From: Algoriphagus iocasae
GTDB lineage: Bacteria > Bacteroidota > Bacteroidia > Cytophagales > Cyclobacteriaceae
Direction of reading: 5' to 3'
Assembly (NCBI RefSeq): GCF_014206875.1
Contig: NZ_JACIJO010000001.1
Span: 372,001-436,000 of the forward strand
Length of the DNA stretch: 64,000 nt
The position numbers and the translations under genes were made by a program. A model generated the notes under the pieces. That model ran no database searches. It was not told the DNA's origin and worked only from the letters and a program-made list of their open reading frames with translations. This document shows positions 35,945-44,711 of this stretch, one piece after another (position 1 is the first letter of the stretch; each line of letters opens with the position of its first letter).

Positions 35945-37030
35945 TTAAATGTAAAAAACTCCTTTTACTTCTTTCACTTTGGCGACATATTCTTTAATCT
36001 GCTGCTCGTTTTCTTTCTTACAGATCAAAAGTGCCTCTGGCGTATTTACTATTATCAAATCTTCTAACCCACCTATCACCATTAACTTCTGTTCGTTGGA
36101 GTGAACTAGGCATCCTTTGCTGTCAACCAGAATGGCGCTATTGCTATTGCTGGCATTCATTTCTTCGTCTTTTTTAAAATTCTCATAGGCGCTGTTCCAA
36201 GTTCCCAGGTCATTCCAGGTAAAGTCAGAAGGAATTAAATATACATTATTTGATTTTTCCATGATGGCGTAATCGATGGAAGTAGAAGGGCATTTTTCAT
36301 AGATATCCTGAATAGCCTGAGCTTCGTTTGAAGTATTCAAATCATCGATTCTATCTTGGAAAAGATCATACATGTATTGGAAATGCTCCCAAAATGCATC
36401 CACGATATCTTCAGCTTTCCATATGAAAATACCTGAATTCCATAGGTAGTTACCTTCAGAAAGAAATTCCTTGGCAGTGCTTAAATCTGGTTTTTCGGTG
36501 AATCTATTTACCTTAAACACTCCGGAATGATTTTTTTCTTGATCGAATTGAATGTAGCCGTAACCGGTATTTGGATGGGTAGGCTTGATACCTAAAGTGA
36601 CGAAAGCATATTGCTTTGCAGTGAAATCCAATGCCTTTTTGCAGGTGTCGGTAAAAAGATCCAAATCCCCGATCAAGTGATCACTTGGAGCCACAATCAT
36701 ATTGGCATTTGGATTCATTTTCTTCAACTTGAAAGAGATGTAAGCTACGCAGGCTGCGGTGTTTTTTCTCTCTGGCTCAGCCACGATATTTCCCTCTGGT
36801 AAATGAGGTAACTGCTCTTTTACAATGGATACATATTCTTCAGAGGTAACGACAAAAATGTTTTGTTCAGGGATGAAATTAGAGAACCTGTCATAGGTAG
36901 ACTGGATCAATGTTCTTCCAGTGTTCAGGATATCCAAGAATTGCTTTGGATAGCTTGTTTTACTCATTGGCCAGAATCTGCTTCCGACTCCTCCAGCCAT
37001 AATGGCTACGTAGTTATTTTGATTTTTCAT
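35945..37030 (-). CDS. manC: Mannose-1-phosphate guanylyltransferase, without cupin domain
   Basis: 361 residues. The N-terminal nucleotide-binding GGVGSRFWPMSKTSYPKQFL, then VAPSDHLIGD, NTGYGYIQ, FTEKPD and LWNSGIFIW, are diagnostic. It converts mannose-1-phosphate and GTP to GDP-mannose. The protein ends after the left-handed helix region, lacking the C-terminal phosphomannose-isomerase cupin found in bifunctional ManC/AlgA. A stand-alone cupin of that very type is encoded at 44202-44696. Sits 14 nt after the GT2 gene in the glycan operon and supplies its donor. Confidence 0.92.
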   Translation of the reverse strand: MKNQNNYVAIMAGGVGSRFWPMSKTSYPKQFLDILNTGRTLIQSTYDRFSNFIPEQNIFVVTSEEYVSIVKEQLPHLPEGNIVAEPERKNTAACVAYISFKLKKMNPNANMIVAPSDHLIGDLDLFTDTCKKALDFTAKQYAFVTLGIKPTHPNTGYGYIQFDQEKNHSGVFKVNRFTEKPDLSTAKEFLSEGNYLWNSGIFIWKAEDIVDAFWEHFQYMYDLFQDRIDDLNTSNEAQAIQDIYEKCPSTSIDYAIMEKSNNVYLIPSDFTWNDLGTWNSAYENFKKDEEMNASNSNSAILVDSKGCLVHSNEQKLMVIGGLEDLIIVNTPEALLICKKENEQQIKEYVAKVKEVKGVFYI

Positions 37031-37044
37031 GGGTTGAGTGATTT

Positions 37045-37923
37045 TTAGTTTGATTGAAGAGAAACTTTTAACTGTTTTTTAGTCAGAAGGCTCTTTGGTT
37101 TTCTTTTAATTTGATAGTGATAATAGAGTCCCAATAATTGCAATGGGATTTTGATGGTGTCTTTTAGTTTTAATCTGGAATCTCCGATTTCTGACCAGTG
37201 TAGAAGAGGGTACTCCAGCACTCCTTTTTGTAAGGTGGTCTTCCCGAATTTTTGCTGAAGTCTCAAGAAGATTTCAACATCAAAAAGCCAAGGAGTTTCA
37301 AATTGATTTTTGAATAAAAAAGGAACCAGGTTTCTTTGAAAAATTTTGGCTCCACACTGGGTATCCTGGAAGTTGGCGCGCAAAATAGCTTTGATGATTT
37401 TTTTGATCATGCTGCTGACAAAAGACCTGCTGTCGTCGCGGTTAATATCAGCTCCTAAACGCTGAATTCTGCTTCCCACGATTGCACCATATTTTGGATG
37501 TTCCTCTTTGTATTTCGCCATTTGTAACCACTCATTAGGGTGAGTAGCCAAGTCAGCGTCTAAGAAACCGATCAACTTCGAATCGTAATTTCTATGAACA
37601 AACAACATTCCTTGTCTTACAGCTTCAGATTTTCCTCCGTTTTGCGGCATGTCGAAAACGACAATGTTGTTTGGACTTTCGGTCTGAATGCCTCTAAGTA
37701 CAGCCAATGTTCTGTCCTTGCTTCCATCATTAACCAGACATAATAAAACCTCAGGATGCTCTTGAGCAAATGTTTTGAACTCTTGATAAGCGAATCTTTT
37801 TTCTTCGTTGTAGCATGGAACTACGATGGCATACTGGTGCTGAATTTCCGGATCATAATTCAATGCGCTTTGAAGCATTTCGCTGATCCCATTCTCTCTT
37901 TTTTGATTCTGTATAATTTTCAT
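37045..37923 (-). CDS. Glycosyltransferase family 2 (dolichyl/polyprenyl-phosphate glycosyltransferase-like)
   Basis: The ATG at 37923 is chosen; the frame extends upstream to 37971 without a likely start. 292 residues. YAIVVPCYNEEKRF, CLVNDGSKDRT, GGKSEAVRQGM and GFLDADLATHP (D-x-D-like metal site) identify GT-A family 2. RIQRLGADINRDDSRSFVSSMI and DTQCGAKIF resemble dolichyl-phosphate beta-glucosyltransferases. It probably charges polyprenyl phosphate with a sugar for the GT-C protein. First gene of the operon. Confidence 0.88.
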   Translation of the reverse strand: MKIIQNQKRENGISEMLQSALNYDPEIQHQYAIVVPCYNEEKRFAYQEFKTFAQEHPEVLLCLVNDGSKDRTLAVLRGIQTESPNNIVVFDMPQNGGKSEAVRQGMLFVHRNYDSKLIGFLDADLATHPNEWLQMAKYKEEHPKYGAIVGSRIQRLGADINRDDSRSFVSSMIKKIIKAILRANFQDTQCGAKIFQRNLVPFLFKNQFETPWLFDVEIFLRLQQKFGKTTLQKGVLEYPLLHWSEIGDSRLKLKDTIKIPLQLLGLYYHYQIKRKPKSLLTKKQLKVSLQSN

Positions 37924-38023
37924 CCTTTTTGAGTTTTGAGTGTGCCAACAATTAGTCAAATCACAATCCAATATTTTAAAGTATTGATTATCAGTATTTT
38001 AATATTTTATAGGGTTCTGTATT

Positions 38024-38057
38024 TTCCAGAAAATGGAATTAATTCCAAAAATTGTAT
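38024..38057. promoter_or_regulatory. TTCCA-N5-TGGAA inverted repeat, site A
   Basis: TTCCA at 38024-38028 and TGGAA at 38034-38038. A second, weaker copy (TTCCA intact, right half degenerate) begins 19 bp further on. It lies between the divergent glycan operon and the sigma-54-type regulator gene. Identical half-sites recur at 39454 and 44732. Confidence 0.6.
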
Positions 38058-38100
38058 TGTTAGAAAACCTTTTTGTACCTTAAGGGAATAATGAAATGCT

Positions 38101-39453
38101 ATGAGCCAGTTTAAAATATTTATCGTAGAAGATGATCCTTGGTACGGGCAGATTCTGGAGTATCACTTAGCTTTAAACCCAGACTATGAAGTTCATTTAT
38201 TTGCTACAGCCAAAGCCTGTTTATTAAAGCTTCAGGAAAAACCAGACTTGATCACTGTCGATTTTTCCTTGCCGGATTTACCTGGGGACAAGCTTTTTCA
38301 AAAGATCAAAGAATACAACCCCAGCATTCCGGTAGTGGTGATCAGTTCCCAAGAAGATATCAGTGTAGCTGTTGGTTTGCTCAAAGCCGGTGTAAGTGAT
38401 TATCTGGTCAAAGATGAGGCGACGAAAGATTTGCTTTGGAACAGTGTCATTAAAATCCGGGAAAATCAATCTTTAAAGAAAGAAGTAGAAACTCTTAAGG
38501 AGGAATTGGGGCAGAAGTACACTTTTGAAAAAACTATTTTAGGAAATAGTCCCGTTCTCAAAAGTGTGTTTGGCCTGATCGAAAAAGCGATCAAGACCAA
38601 TATCAATGTGTCGATTACCGGAGAGACCGGGACTGGAAAGGAAGTGGTAGCAAAAGCGATACATTATAATAGTGATAGAAAGAAGAAAAGCTTTGTGGCC
38701 GTAAACATGGCTGCTATTCCAAAAGACTTGATAGAAAGTGAGCTTTTTGGCTATGAAAAAGGAGCCTTTACCGGCGCGGTAAGTCGTAAGATCGGAAAGT
38801 TTGAGGAGGCCAATGGCGGTACGATCTTCTTGGATGAGATTGCTGAAATGGATCTCAATCTCCAGTCTAAATTGCTTCGTGTTCTTCAGGAGCGTGAGTT
38901 AACTAGAGTGGGGGGAAATGAATCGGTGAAGTTGGATGTCAGAGTCATTTCTGCTACCCATAAAAATCTGTCGGATGAAGTCAGGAAAGGAAATTTCCGG
39001 GAGGATTTATTTTTCAGGGTGATGGGTTTGCCGATCGACTTACCTCCTTTACGAGAGAGAGGTTCAGATGTGTTGATTCTGGCCAAGCATTTTATGGATG
39101 ATTTTGCCAAGACGAATAAGATCTCTTCCCTTTCACTGTCATCAGATGCCAAGGACAAACTTTTGAAATATCCTTTCCCTGGGAACATTAGAGAGCTAAA
39201 AGCAGTGATTGAGCTGGCTGCGGTGATGGCAGATGGACAAGAAATCCAAGCAAAAGACATCAGCTACTTTTCCCTTCAAAAGGAGAACATGTTTTTGATG
39301 GAAAATAAGACTTTGAGACAGCATACTTGTGATATAGTCAATCACTACCTTAAGAAGAATAATGGAGATGTGATCGAAACAGCGAAAGCTTTGGATATCG
39401 GGAAAAGCACGATTTATAAAATGATCCAGGAGGGTGAAGTTACGGTGGAATAA
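38101..39453 (+). CDS. Sigma-54-dependent response regulator (NtrC family)
   Basis: 450 residues. An N-terminal receiver (about 5-120) has phospho-acceptor Asp54 in ITVDFSLP and Lys in YLVKDEA. The AAA+ domain (about 145-380) has Walker A GETGTGKE and the sigma-54 contact loop ELFGYEKGAFTGAV (GAFTGA at 221-226), so it can activate sigma-54 RNA polymerase. The C-terminal Fis-type HTH (VIETAKALDIGKSTIYKMIQ) binds DNA. It lies just upstream of the H-NOX/hybrid-kinase operon, the obvious source of its phosphate. TTCCA-N5-TGGAA repeats before and immediately after the gene may be its own sites (inference). Confidence 0.93.
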   Translation: MSQFKIFIVEDDPWYGQILEYHLALNPDYEVHLFATAKACLLKLQEKPDLITVDFSLPDLPGDKLFQKIKEYNPSIPVVVISSQEDISVAVGLLKAGVSDYLVKDEATKDLLWNSVIKIRENQSLKKEVETLKEELGQKYTFEKTILGNSPVLKSVFGLIEKAIKTNINVSITGETGTGKEVVAKAIHYNSDRKKKSFVAVNMAAIPKDLIESELFGYEKGAFTGAVSRKIGKFEEANGGTIFLDEIAEMDLNLQSKLLRVLQERELTRVGGNESVKLDVRVISATHKNLSDEVRKGNFREDLFFRVMGLPIDLPPLRERGSDVLILAKHFMDDFAKTNKISSLSLSSDAKDKLLKYPFPGNIRELKAVIELAAVMADGQEIQAKDISYFSLQKENMFLMENKTLRQHTCDIVNHYLKKNNGDVIETAKALDIGKSTIYKMIQEGEVTVE

Positions 39454-39488
39454 TTCCAGAATTTGGAAATTTATTCCGGAAATAGGAA
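39454..39488. promoter_or_regulatory. TTCCA-N5-TGGAA inverted repeat, site B (tandem)
   Basis: TTCCA-N5-TGGAA at 39454-39468 directly follows the regulator's stop codon. A near copy, TTCCG-N5-AGGAA, lies at 39474-39488, exactly 20 bp later. A weak sigma-54-like TGG-N8-TTG (39538-39551) follows about 50 bp downstream and about 45 nt before the H-NOX start. This fits upstream activator sites for an NtrC-type protein. Confidence 0.6.
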
Positions 39489-39595
39489 TCAAAAAATGCT
39501 TTTTAGTTTAAAATATGCACTTTCGAGCTCTGAGAAGTGGTTTTTGATTTGGCCTGATTTTTTGAACAACCATTTATTCCTAAAAAAAGCAAGAT

Positions 39596-40138
39596 ATGTA
39601 TGGACTCGTAAATAAATCGATTCAAGAGCTGATCACTACCAATTTTGGTAAGGAAAGGTGGGAAATCATCAAAATGAAAAGCGAGATAAAAATCGATTAT
39701 TTCATCAGCACTGAGCCTTATGATGACTCGGTCACTTATCAGTTGGCAATGGCTGCTTCTGAAGAACTCAATATCTCGGTCGATGAGGTCTTGTTTACAT
39801 TTGGAGAATGGTGGATTCTTAAAACCGGAAATGAGAAATATGGTGGATTGATGAAGGCAGGTGGAACTAACCTGAAGGAGTTTTTGATCAATCTCCCTTT
39901 ATTTCATGACAGAATCATGTTGATCTATCCAAAATTGACTCCCCCTGAGTTCAAAATTGATGGCATCGAGGATAAGGCCTTGGTCGTTCATTATTTCTCT
40001 AGAAGAGAAGGTTTAGTGGGATTTATGAAAGGATTATTGTCTGGTTTGGGTAAATTATTTGAAACTCCTGTAGAAATCATTCATCTCTATGGAAGGGAAA
40101 ATGGGCATGACCATGAAGCATTTAAAGTAAGCTGGTGA
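39596..40138 (+). CDS. H-NOX heme nitric-oxide sensor
   Basis: 180 residues, the usual stand-alone H-NOX length. The proximal heme ligand is His104 (LPLFHDRIM). The propionate-binding Y-x-S-x-R motif is Tyr133, Ser135, Arg137 (VHYFSRREG). YPKLTPPEF supplies the conserved heme-packing prolines. The position equivalent to the distal tyrosine of O2-binding H-NOX proteins is glycine, which predicts selective NO binding (family knowledge plus inference). The stop overlaps the kinase GTG start by 4 nt, so sensor and kinase are made together. The protein is cytoplasmic and probably docks on the kinase HNOBA domain. Confidence 0.93.
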   Translation: MYGLVNKSIQELITTNFGKERWEIIKMKSEIKIDYFISTEPYDDSVTYQLAMAASEELNISVDEVLFTFGEWWILKTGNEKYGGLMKAGGTNLKEFLINLPLFHDRIMLIYPKLTPPEFKIDGIEDKALVVHYFSRREGLVGFMKGLLSGLGKLFETPVEIIHLYGRENGHDHEAFKVSW

Positions 40139-43100
40139 ACAAAAATGAACCACATATAGACCTCAAAAAGAAGCACCTGGATAGGACATTCCCTTTCCAT
40201 TTTGCGATTTCCAAGGACAAAAAAATATTGTTTCTTGGCCCTAGCCTTTTTAAAATGCTGGGTGATGTAAAAGGAAAGTCCGTAGATGATCTATTCTTTA
40301 TTGAAAGACCAAAAGAAACTGATTTTGATCTTGATTTATGGTCAAAATCCTCTTCCAAAACCTTTCTGCTCAAGAGAAATGCTGAAAATGCTACGCTTTT
40401 CAGAGGGCAGTTTGAATATTTTGAAGAGCAGGAATTACTTGTGTTTTTGGGGTCGCCGTGGTTCAGCTCTATAGAGGAGTTGGTTTCCAATGATTTGTCT
40501 ATTTCTGATTTTGCCGCACTTGACCCCTTAGTGGATTTGCTCCATTTAATTAAAAACCAGGAACTAGTCACTGCAGATCTCAAAGAACTGATCGAAACCA
40601 TTTCTCATCAAAAAGAAAGTCTGGAAAACCTATCCTATGTGGCCAGTGCCAACTTAGATGGGATTATTTATACCGATGCGGAAGGGATCATCACCTATGC
40701 CAATGAGGGCTACCTAAGACAGACTCAGTATGATTTATCCGAGATGATCGGTAAGGATCCCATTGAAATTGGAAGAGGGAAAGAGACCCAAAAGGAAGAA
40801 CTGAAAAAGATGCTTGAATCCTTTTTTAAAAAGGAACCCTATAAAGTTGAGTTAAAGCATTACAAAAAGGATGGGACTTGGTTTTGGGCAAGGGTGAATG
40901 GTCAGGCAGTATTGGATAAAAAGGGAGAATTTCTTCATTATTTCACCTTGGTGGAAGATGTAACCGAGGAAAAGATTTCCAAGAACAAAATCCAGGAATT
41001 TGAAGAGACTTTTAGACAAGTCTTAGAGTTTTCCGGAGACAATGTTTGGGAGCACGATTTCAGAACTAATAAAACCAGCTTTTCCAATAAGGCTAAAAAT
41101 TTCCTTGGACTCAAGTTTGATCAGTCGACCAACCTGGAAGAAGTCTGGTATTCTCACATATTCCAGGAGGACTATCCGATTTTAGTCGAAAATGATTTGA
41201 AATATAAGCGGGGAGAAATTTCTTCTCACCAGTTGGAATACCGCATGCTTCACGAAGATGGAAGCATCAAATGGGTAAAGGACCGAGGGATCGTGATAGA
41301 AAAAGATCCGAATGGAATTCCTCTAAAAATCATTGGGACACACTCTGATATCACAGAACAAAAGAATGCTGAGAAAGAGTTGATTTCCCTGAATAAAAAA
41401 CTGGGAAGTGTCTTAAATGAGCTTAAAGATGTGATTTGGTCAGTCAGCTACCCTGATTTGTCAGGGATATTTTTTACGCCTTCGGCGGAAGATCTATTTG
41501 AGCTGGATATGGATACGCTCATGGAAGATACATCTTGGAGAAGAAAAATTATTCATTCGGAAGATCTCCATGTTCTGGATACTATTTTGGAGGAAGTACA
41601 AGAAAACAAGGAATACATTCAGGAATACAGAATTATTACGCCTTCCAAAAAATTAAAATGGGTTCAGGAAAAAGGTAAGTTGATTTTTGAAGATGGAAAA
41701 CCTGTCAGAATCAATGGGATTTTAGTTGATATCTCCGAACGGAAAAAGACTGAAGCCCTCTTGGAAAACCAGGAGAAGCTCAAAAACATATTGATAGATA
41801 TATCCTCTACCTATATCAATATTGACCTGGATGAGGTAGATACTAGCATTAATGCTTCTTTGAAAAAAATCGGTGAGTTCGTTAATGCGGACAGGGCCTA
41901 TATTTTTTCATATGACCTTACAGCCCATACCTGCTCTTGTACGCATGAATGGTGTGGCCCAGGGATTTCCCGTGAAATTGAAAACACCCAGGATGTGCCT
42001 TTGGAATATGTTCCCCAATGGCTGGATGCTCATAGTCAAGGACAGCCATTTTCTGTAAAGGACGTTTCCAAATTAAAAGAAATGGGCTTAGACGGGCTCT
42101 ATGAGATACTTGAACCCCAAGGCATCAAAAGTTTAATCGCTATTCCGATGATGTTCAAAGAGGAACTTATGGGCTTTGTGGGCTTTGATTCTGTGAATAA
42201 TCAACATACTTATTCCCAAAAGGAGATTGAACTGTTATTTGTCTTTGCGCAGATGTTGGTCAATGTTCAGAAGCGTAAACAATCAGAAATGAGGTTGTTT
42301 CAGCAAGAGGAAAAGTTCAGAAATATCATTTCCAATATGAATCTGGGGCTTCTTGAAGTTGATTTAAATGAACATGTTCTTCATGCAAACCAGACTTTTT
42401 GCCAGATGGCAGGATATGAATTGGAGGATTTCATTGGTAGAAAAGCAACAGATTTGCTCCTCAATGAATCAGATAAAGAAAAATTATTAATCAAGTCCGA
42501 AAGTAGGAGAAGAGGGATTTCGGATTCTTACGAATTGAAATATAAAAGGCCAAATGGGGAATACCGATGGTGGTTTATCAGTGGCGCTCCAAATTATAAT
42601 GATAAAAATGAATTGATCGGATCCATAGGGATTCATTTGGATATCACTGATCAAAAAAGGCTGGAGGAAGAGCTTATTCGCCAACGTGAAGAGGCAGAAA
42701 AGTCCAAACGGGCAAAAGAAACCTTCTTTGCCAATATGAGCCATGAAATACGGACTCCAATGAATGCGATTGTCGGCATGGGTGAGCAGTTGGCAAAATC
42801 AGCGCAAAACGACCAGCAAAATAAATACATCAAAGCAATTCAGGATTCTGCAAATCACCTGATGGTGATCATCAAGGATATTTTGGATCTTTCCAAATTG
42901 GAAGCTGGAAAAATGACTATTGAGGCAATTGGCTTTAAGCCAAAAGATGTCATTGAGCATACGTTTGGAATGATGAAAGCCAAAGCTGAAAGCAAAGGCT
43001 TGGATTACGATATTATAAACTATGATTCCAGAATCAATGATATCCTGATCGGAGACCCAATACGGATCAGTCAGATTTTGTTGAATCTACTTTCTAATGC

Positions 43101-44205
43101 AATCAAGTTTACTGAAAAAGGGAAAGTGGTACTCCAATGCCACTTTATTTCAGAAACAAAAAATGAGCAGGAAATCAAATTCACAGTCATAGACACTGGG
43201 ATTGGAATGGAGGATTCCTTTGTCAAAAGCAATTTTGAAAAATATGTCCAGGAGGATACCACGATCACAAGAAAATTCGGAGGAACCGGCCTTGGGTTGA
43301 GCATCAGCAAAGAACTAGTCCAACTGATGGGTGGTCATATGCAGATTGAGTCCCAAAAAGGTTTAGGAACAATCGTTTCAGTCAATTTCAAATTCCAAAA
43401 AGGTCAAGAAAGCGATTTGCCTATCGAAGACTCTACTTCTATCAACCAGGCTTTATTGAAAGGTAAAAAAATACTTGTCGTGGATGACAATGAGTTTAAC
43501 CGATTGGTTGCCACGACGATTTTGGAGCAAAATGAGATGTTGACCATTACAGCAAAAAATGGTGAGGAAGCGATCCGGGCAGCAAAAGATCATTCGCTTG
43601 ATTTGATTCTGATGGATGTGCAGATGCCTGTAATGGACGGGATCATGGCCACAAAAGTGATCCGGGAAGAATTACAATCGAAAATTCCAATTGTAGCGTT
43701 GACTGCTTTTGCAATGAAAGGGGATAGGGAGAAATATCTTTCACTTGGTATGGATGATTTTTTGGCAAAGCCATTTCAGGAAAAGGACTTATTAAATCTG
43801 ATTTCTCGATTGTTGATAGGAAGTCAGCCAGAGATTACGAATTTCACTGACGTAGTTGCACCATCGAAATCCCTATTCTCATTGGAGGAACTGGAAAATA
43901 TTGCCAGGGGCAATACTGAATTCATGGATAAAATGATCCAGTTATTCCATACTAGCGTGATGGTTTCAGCCGAGCAGGCCATGAAAGAATTTGAAAAAGG
44001 CGACTTTGACCAAGTAAGGAAGTTGGTTCATAAAATAAAACCATCGATTAAGATGTTGAAAATTCAGGAGATCAGCGAAGAAGTAATAGAAATTGAAAAA
44101 GAAATAGTAGAACAACAAAAGTCAGAAAGGATGATTTATTTGATGAATCATTTAGATCAGGTCCTTCATTTAGTAGCCAAGGATTTGAAATCAACAAACA
44201 AATGA
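40135..44205 (+). CDS. HNOBA-PAS-GAF hybrid histidine kinase with receiver and Hpt
   Basis: 1356 residues from a GTG at 40135. Residues 1-145 match the heme-NO-binding-associated (HNOBA) domain of soluble guanylate cyclases: FPFHFAISKDKKILFLGPS, FRGQFEYFEEQELLVFLGSPW, DFAALDPLVDLLHLI. Then come a coiled coil, PAS (about 165-285, 290-410, 420-540), GAF (about 545-710) and a fourth PAS (about 720-845). HisKA has His870 (MSHEIRTPMN), HATPase has NAIKFT, DTGIGM and GGTGLGLSI, the receiver has Asp1161, and an Hpt-like end has His1299 (VHKIKPS). No membrane helix, so it is a cytosolic complex with H-NOX. Phosphate could pass from His1299 to the regulators at 38101 and 44822 (inference). Confidence 0.93.
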   Translation: MNKNEPHIDLKKKHLDRTFPFHFAISKDKKILFLGPSLFKMLGDVKGKSVDDLFFIERPKETDFDLDLWSKSSSKTFLLKRNAENATLFRGQFEYFEEQELLVFLGSPWFSSIEELVSNDLSISDFAALDPLVDLLHLIKNQELVTADLKELIETISHQKESLENLSYVASANLDGIIYTDAEGIITYANEGYLRQTQYDLSEMIGKDPIEIGRGKETQKEELKKMLESFFKKEPYKVELKHYKKDGTWFWARVNGQAVLDKKGEFLHYFTLVEDVTEEKISKNKIQEFEETFRQVLEFSGDNVWEHDFRTNKTSFSNKAKNFLGLKFDQSTNLEEVWYSHIFQEDYPILVENDLKYKRGEISSHQLEYRMLHEDGSIKWVKDRGIVIEKDPNGIPLKIIGTHSDITEQKNAEKELISLNKKLGSVLNELKDVIWSVSYPDLSGIFFTPSAEDLFELDMDTLMEDTSWRRKIIHSEDLHVLDTILEEVQENKEYIQEYRIITPSKKLKWVQEKGKLIFEDGKPVRINGILVDISERKKTEALLENQEKLKNILIDISSTYINIDLDEVDTSINASLKKIGEFVNADRAYIFSYDLTAHTCSCTHEWCGPGISREIENTQDVPLEYVPQWLDAHSQGQPFSVKDVSKLKEMGLDGLYEILEPQGIKSLIAIPMMFKEELMGFVGFDSVNNQHTYSQKEIELLFVFAQMLVNVQKRKQSEMRLFQQEEKFRNIISNMNLGLLEVDLNEHVLHANQTFCQMAGYELEDFIGRKATDLLLNESDKEKLLIKSESRRRGISDSYELKYKRPNGEYRWWFISGAPNYNDKNELIGSIGIHLDITDQKRLEEELIRQREEAEKSKRAKETFFANMSHEIRTPMNAIVGMGEQLAKSAQNDQQNKYIKAIQDSANHLMVIIKDILDLSKLEAGKMTIEAIGFKPKDVIEHTFGMMKAKAESKGLDYDIINYDSRINDILIGDPIRISQILLNLLSNAIKFTEKGKVVLQCHFISETKNEQEIKFTVIDTGIGMEDSFVKSNFEKYVQEDTTITRKFGGTGLGLSISKELVQLMGGHMQIESQKGLGTIVSVNFKFQKGQESDLPIEDSTSINQALLKGKKILVVDDNEFNRLVATTILEQNEMLTITAKNGEEAIRAAKDHSLDLILMDVQMPVMDGIMATKVIREELQSKIPIVALTAFAMKGDREKYLSLGMDDFLAKPFQEKDLLNLISRLLIGSQPEITNFTDVVAPSKSLFSLEELENIARGNTEFMDKMIQLFHTSVMVSAEQAMKEFEKGDFDQVRKLVHKIKPSIKMLKIQEISEEVIEIEKEIVEQQKSERMIYLMNHLDQVLHLVAKDLKSTNK

Positions 44206-44696
44206 AAACAAAAGAGGAAATATTTGAATTTGCTGAGTCATTGATGAGTGACTTGGGATTACAGATTGTAAAGCAAGACCGGGATCGTCCATGGGGAGGT
44301 TTTTTGGTTTTGGAAGAGAGTCAGGCAGCACAGTTTGCCCAGGAGTTTTTTCCGGAGGAGGATTTTGAAGCATTAAAAATCTCGGAAAAGTTAAGCCCTA
44401 AAATTCTGTTGGTTGCACCGAATAAAAGGTTGAGCTGGCAGTACCATTTCAGAAGAGCTGAAATCTGGAGATGTATCGCGGGAAATGTGGCAGTGGCTAC
44501 AAGCAATGACGATACAGAAAGAGAAGTAAAAACTCTCAGCAAGGGAGATAAAATCAAACTGATCCAAGGTGAAAGACACCGATTAATTGGTCTGGAAGAT
44601 TGGGGAGTTGTAGCCGAAATCTGGCAACACACAGATGCTGCAAACCCTTCTGATGAGGAGGATATTGTCAGATTACAGGATGATTTTGGAAGATGA
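44202..44696 (+). CDS. Cupin protein related to the phosphomannose-isomerase half of ManC
   Basis: 164 residues; the start overlaps the kinase stop by 4 nt. DRPWGGF, PNKRLSWQYHFRRAEIWRCIAG, IQGERHRLIG, EIWQH and the end EEDIVRLQDDFGR follow, in order, the conserved motifs of the C-terminal cupin of bifunctional mannose-6-phosphate isomerase/GDP-mannose pyrophosphorylase. The metal histidines are His in QYHFRRAE and ERHRL. The first ~40 residues are an added helical segment. It could be a mannose-phosphate isomerase or a sugar-phosphate sensor. Its position as third gene of an H-NOX/kinase operon is unexpected. Confidence 0.78.
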   Translation: MKTKEEIFEFAESLMSDLGLQIVKQDRDRPWGGFLVLEESQAAQFAQEFFPEEDFEALKISEKLSPKILLVAPNKRLSWQYHFRRAEIWRCIAGNVAVATSNDDTEREVKTLSKGDKIKLIQGERHRLIGLEDWGVVAEIWQHTDAANPSDEEDIVRLQDDFGR

Positions 44697-44711
44697 TTTA
44701 ACCAAAAGCTA

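Noticed and set aside
37942..37947. Perfect sigma-54 -24 box TGGCAC on the minus strand before the glycan operon
   Set aside because: The matching -12 position reads AAAC instead of TTGC, and the box is only 18 nt from the ATG, too close for a -24/-12 promoter.
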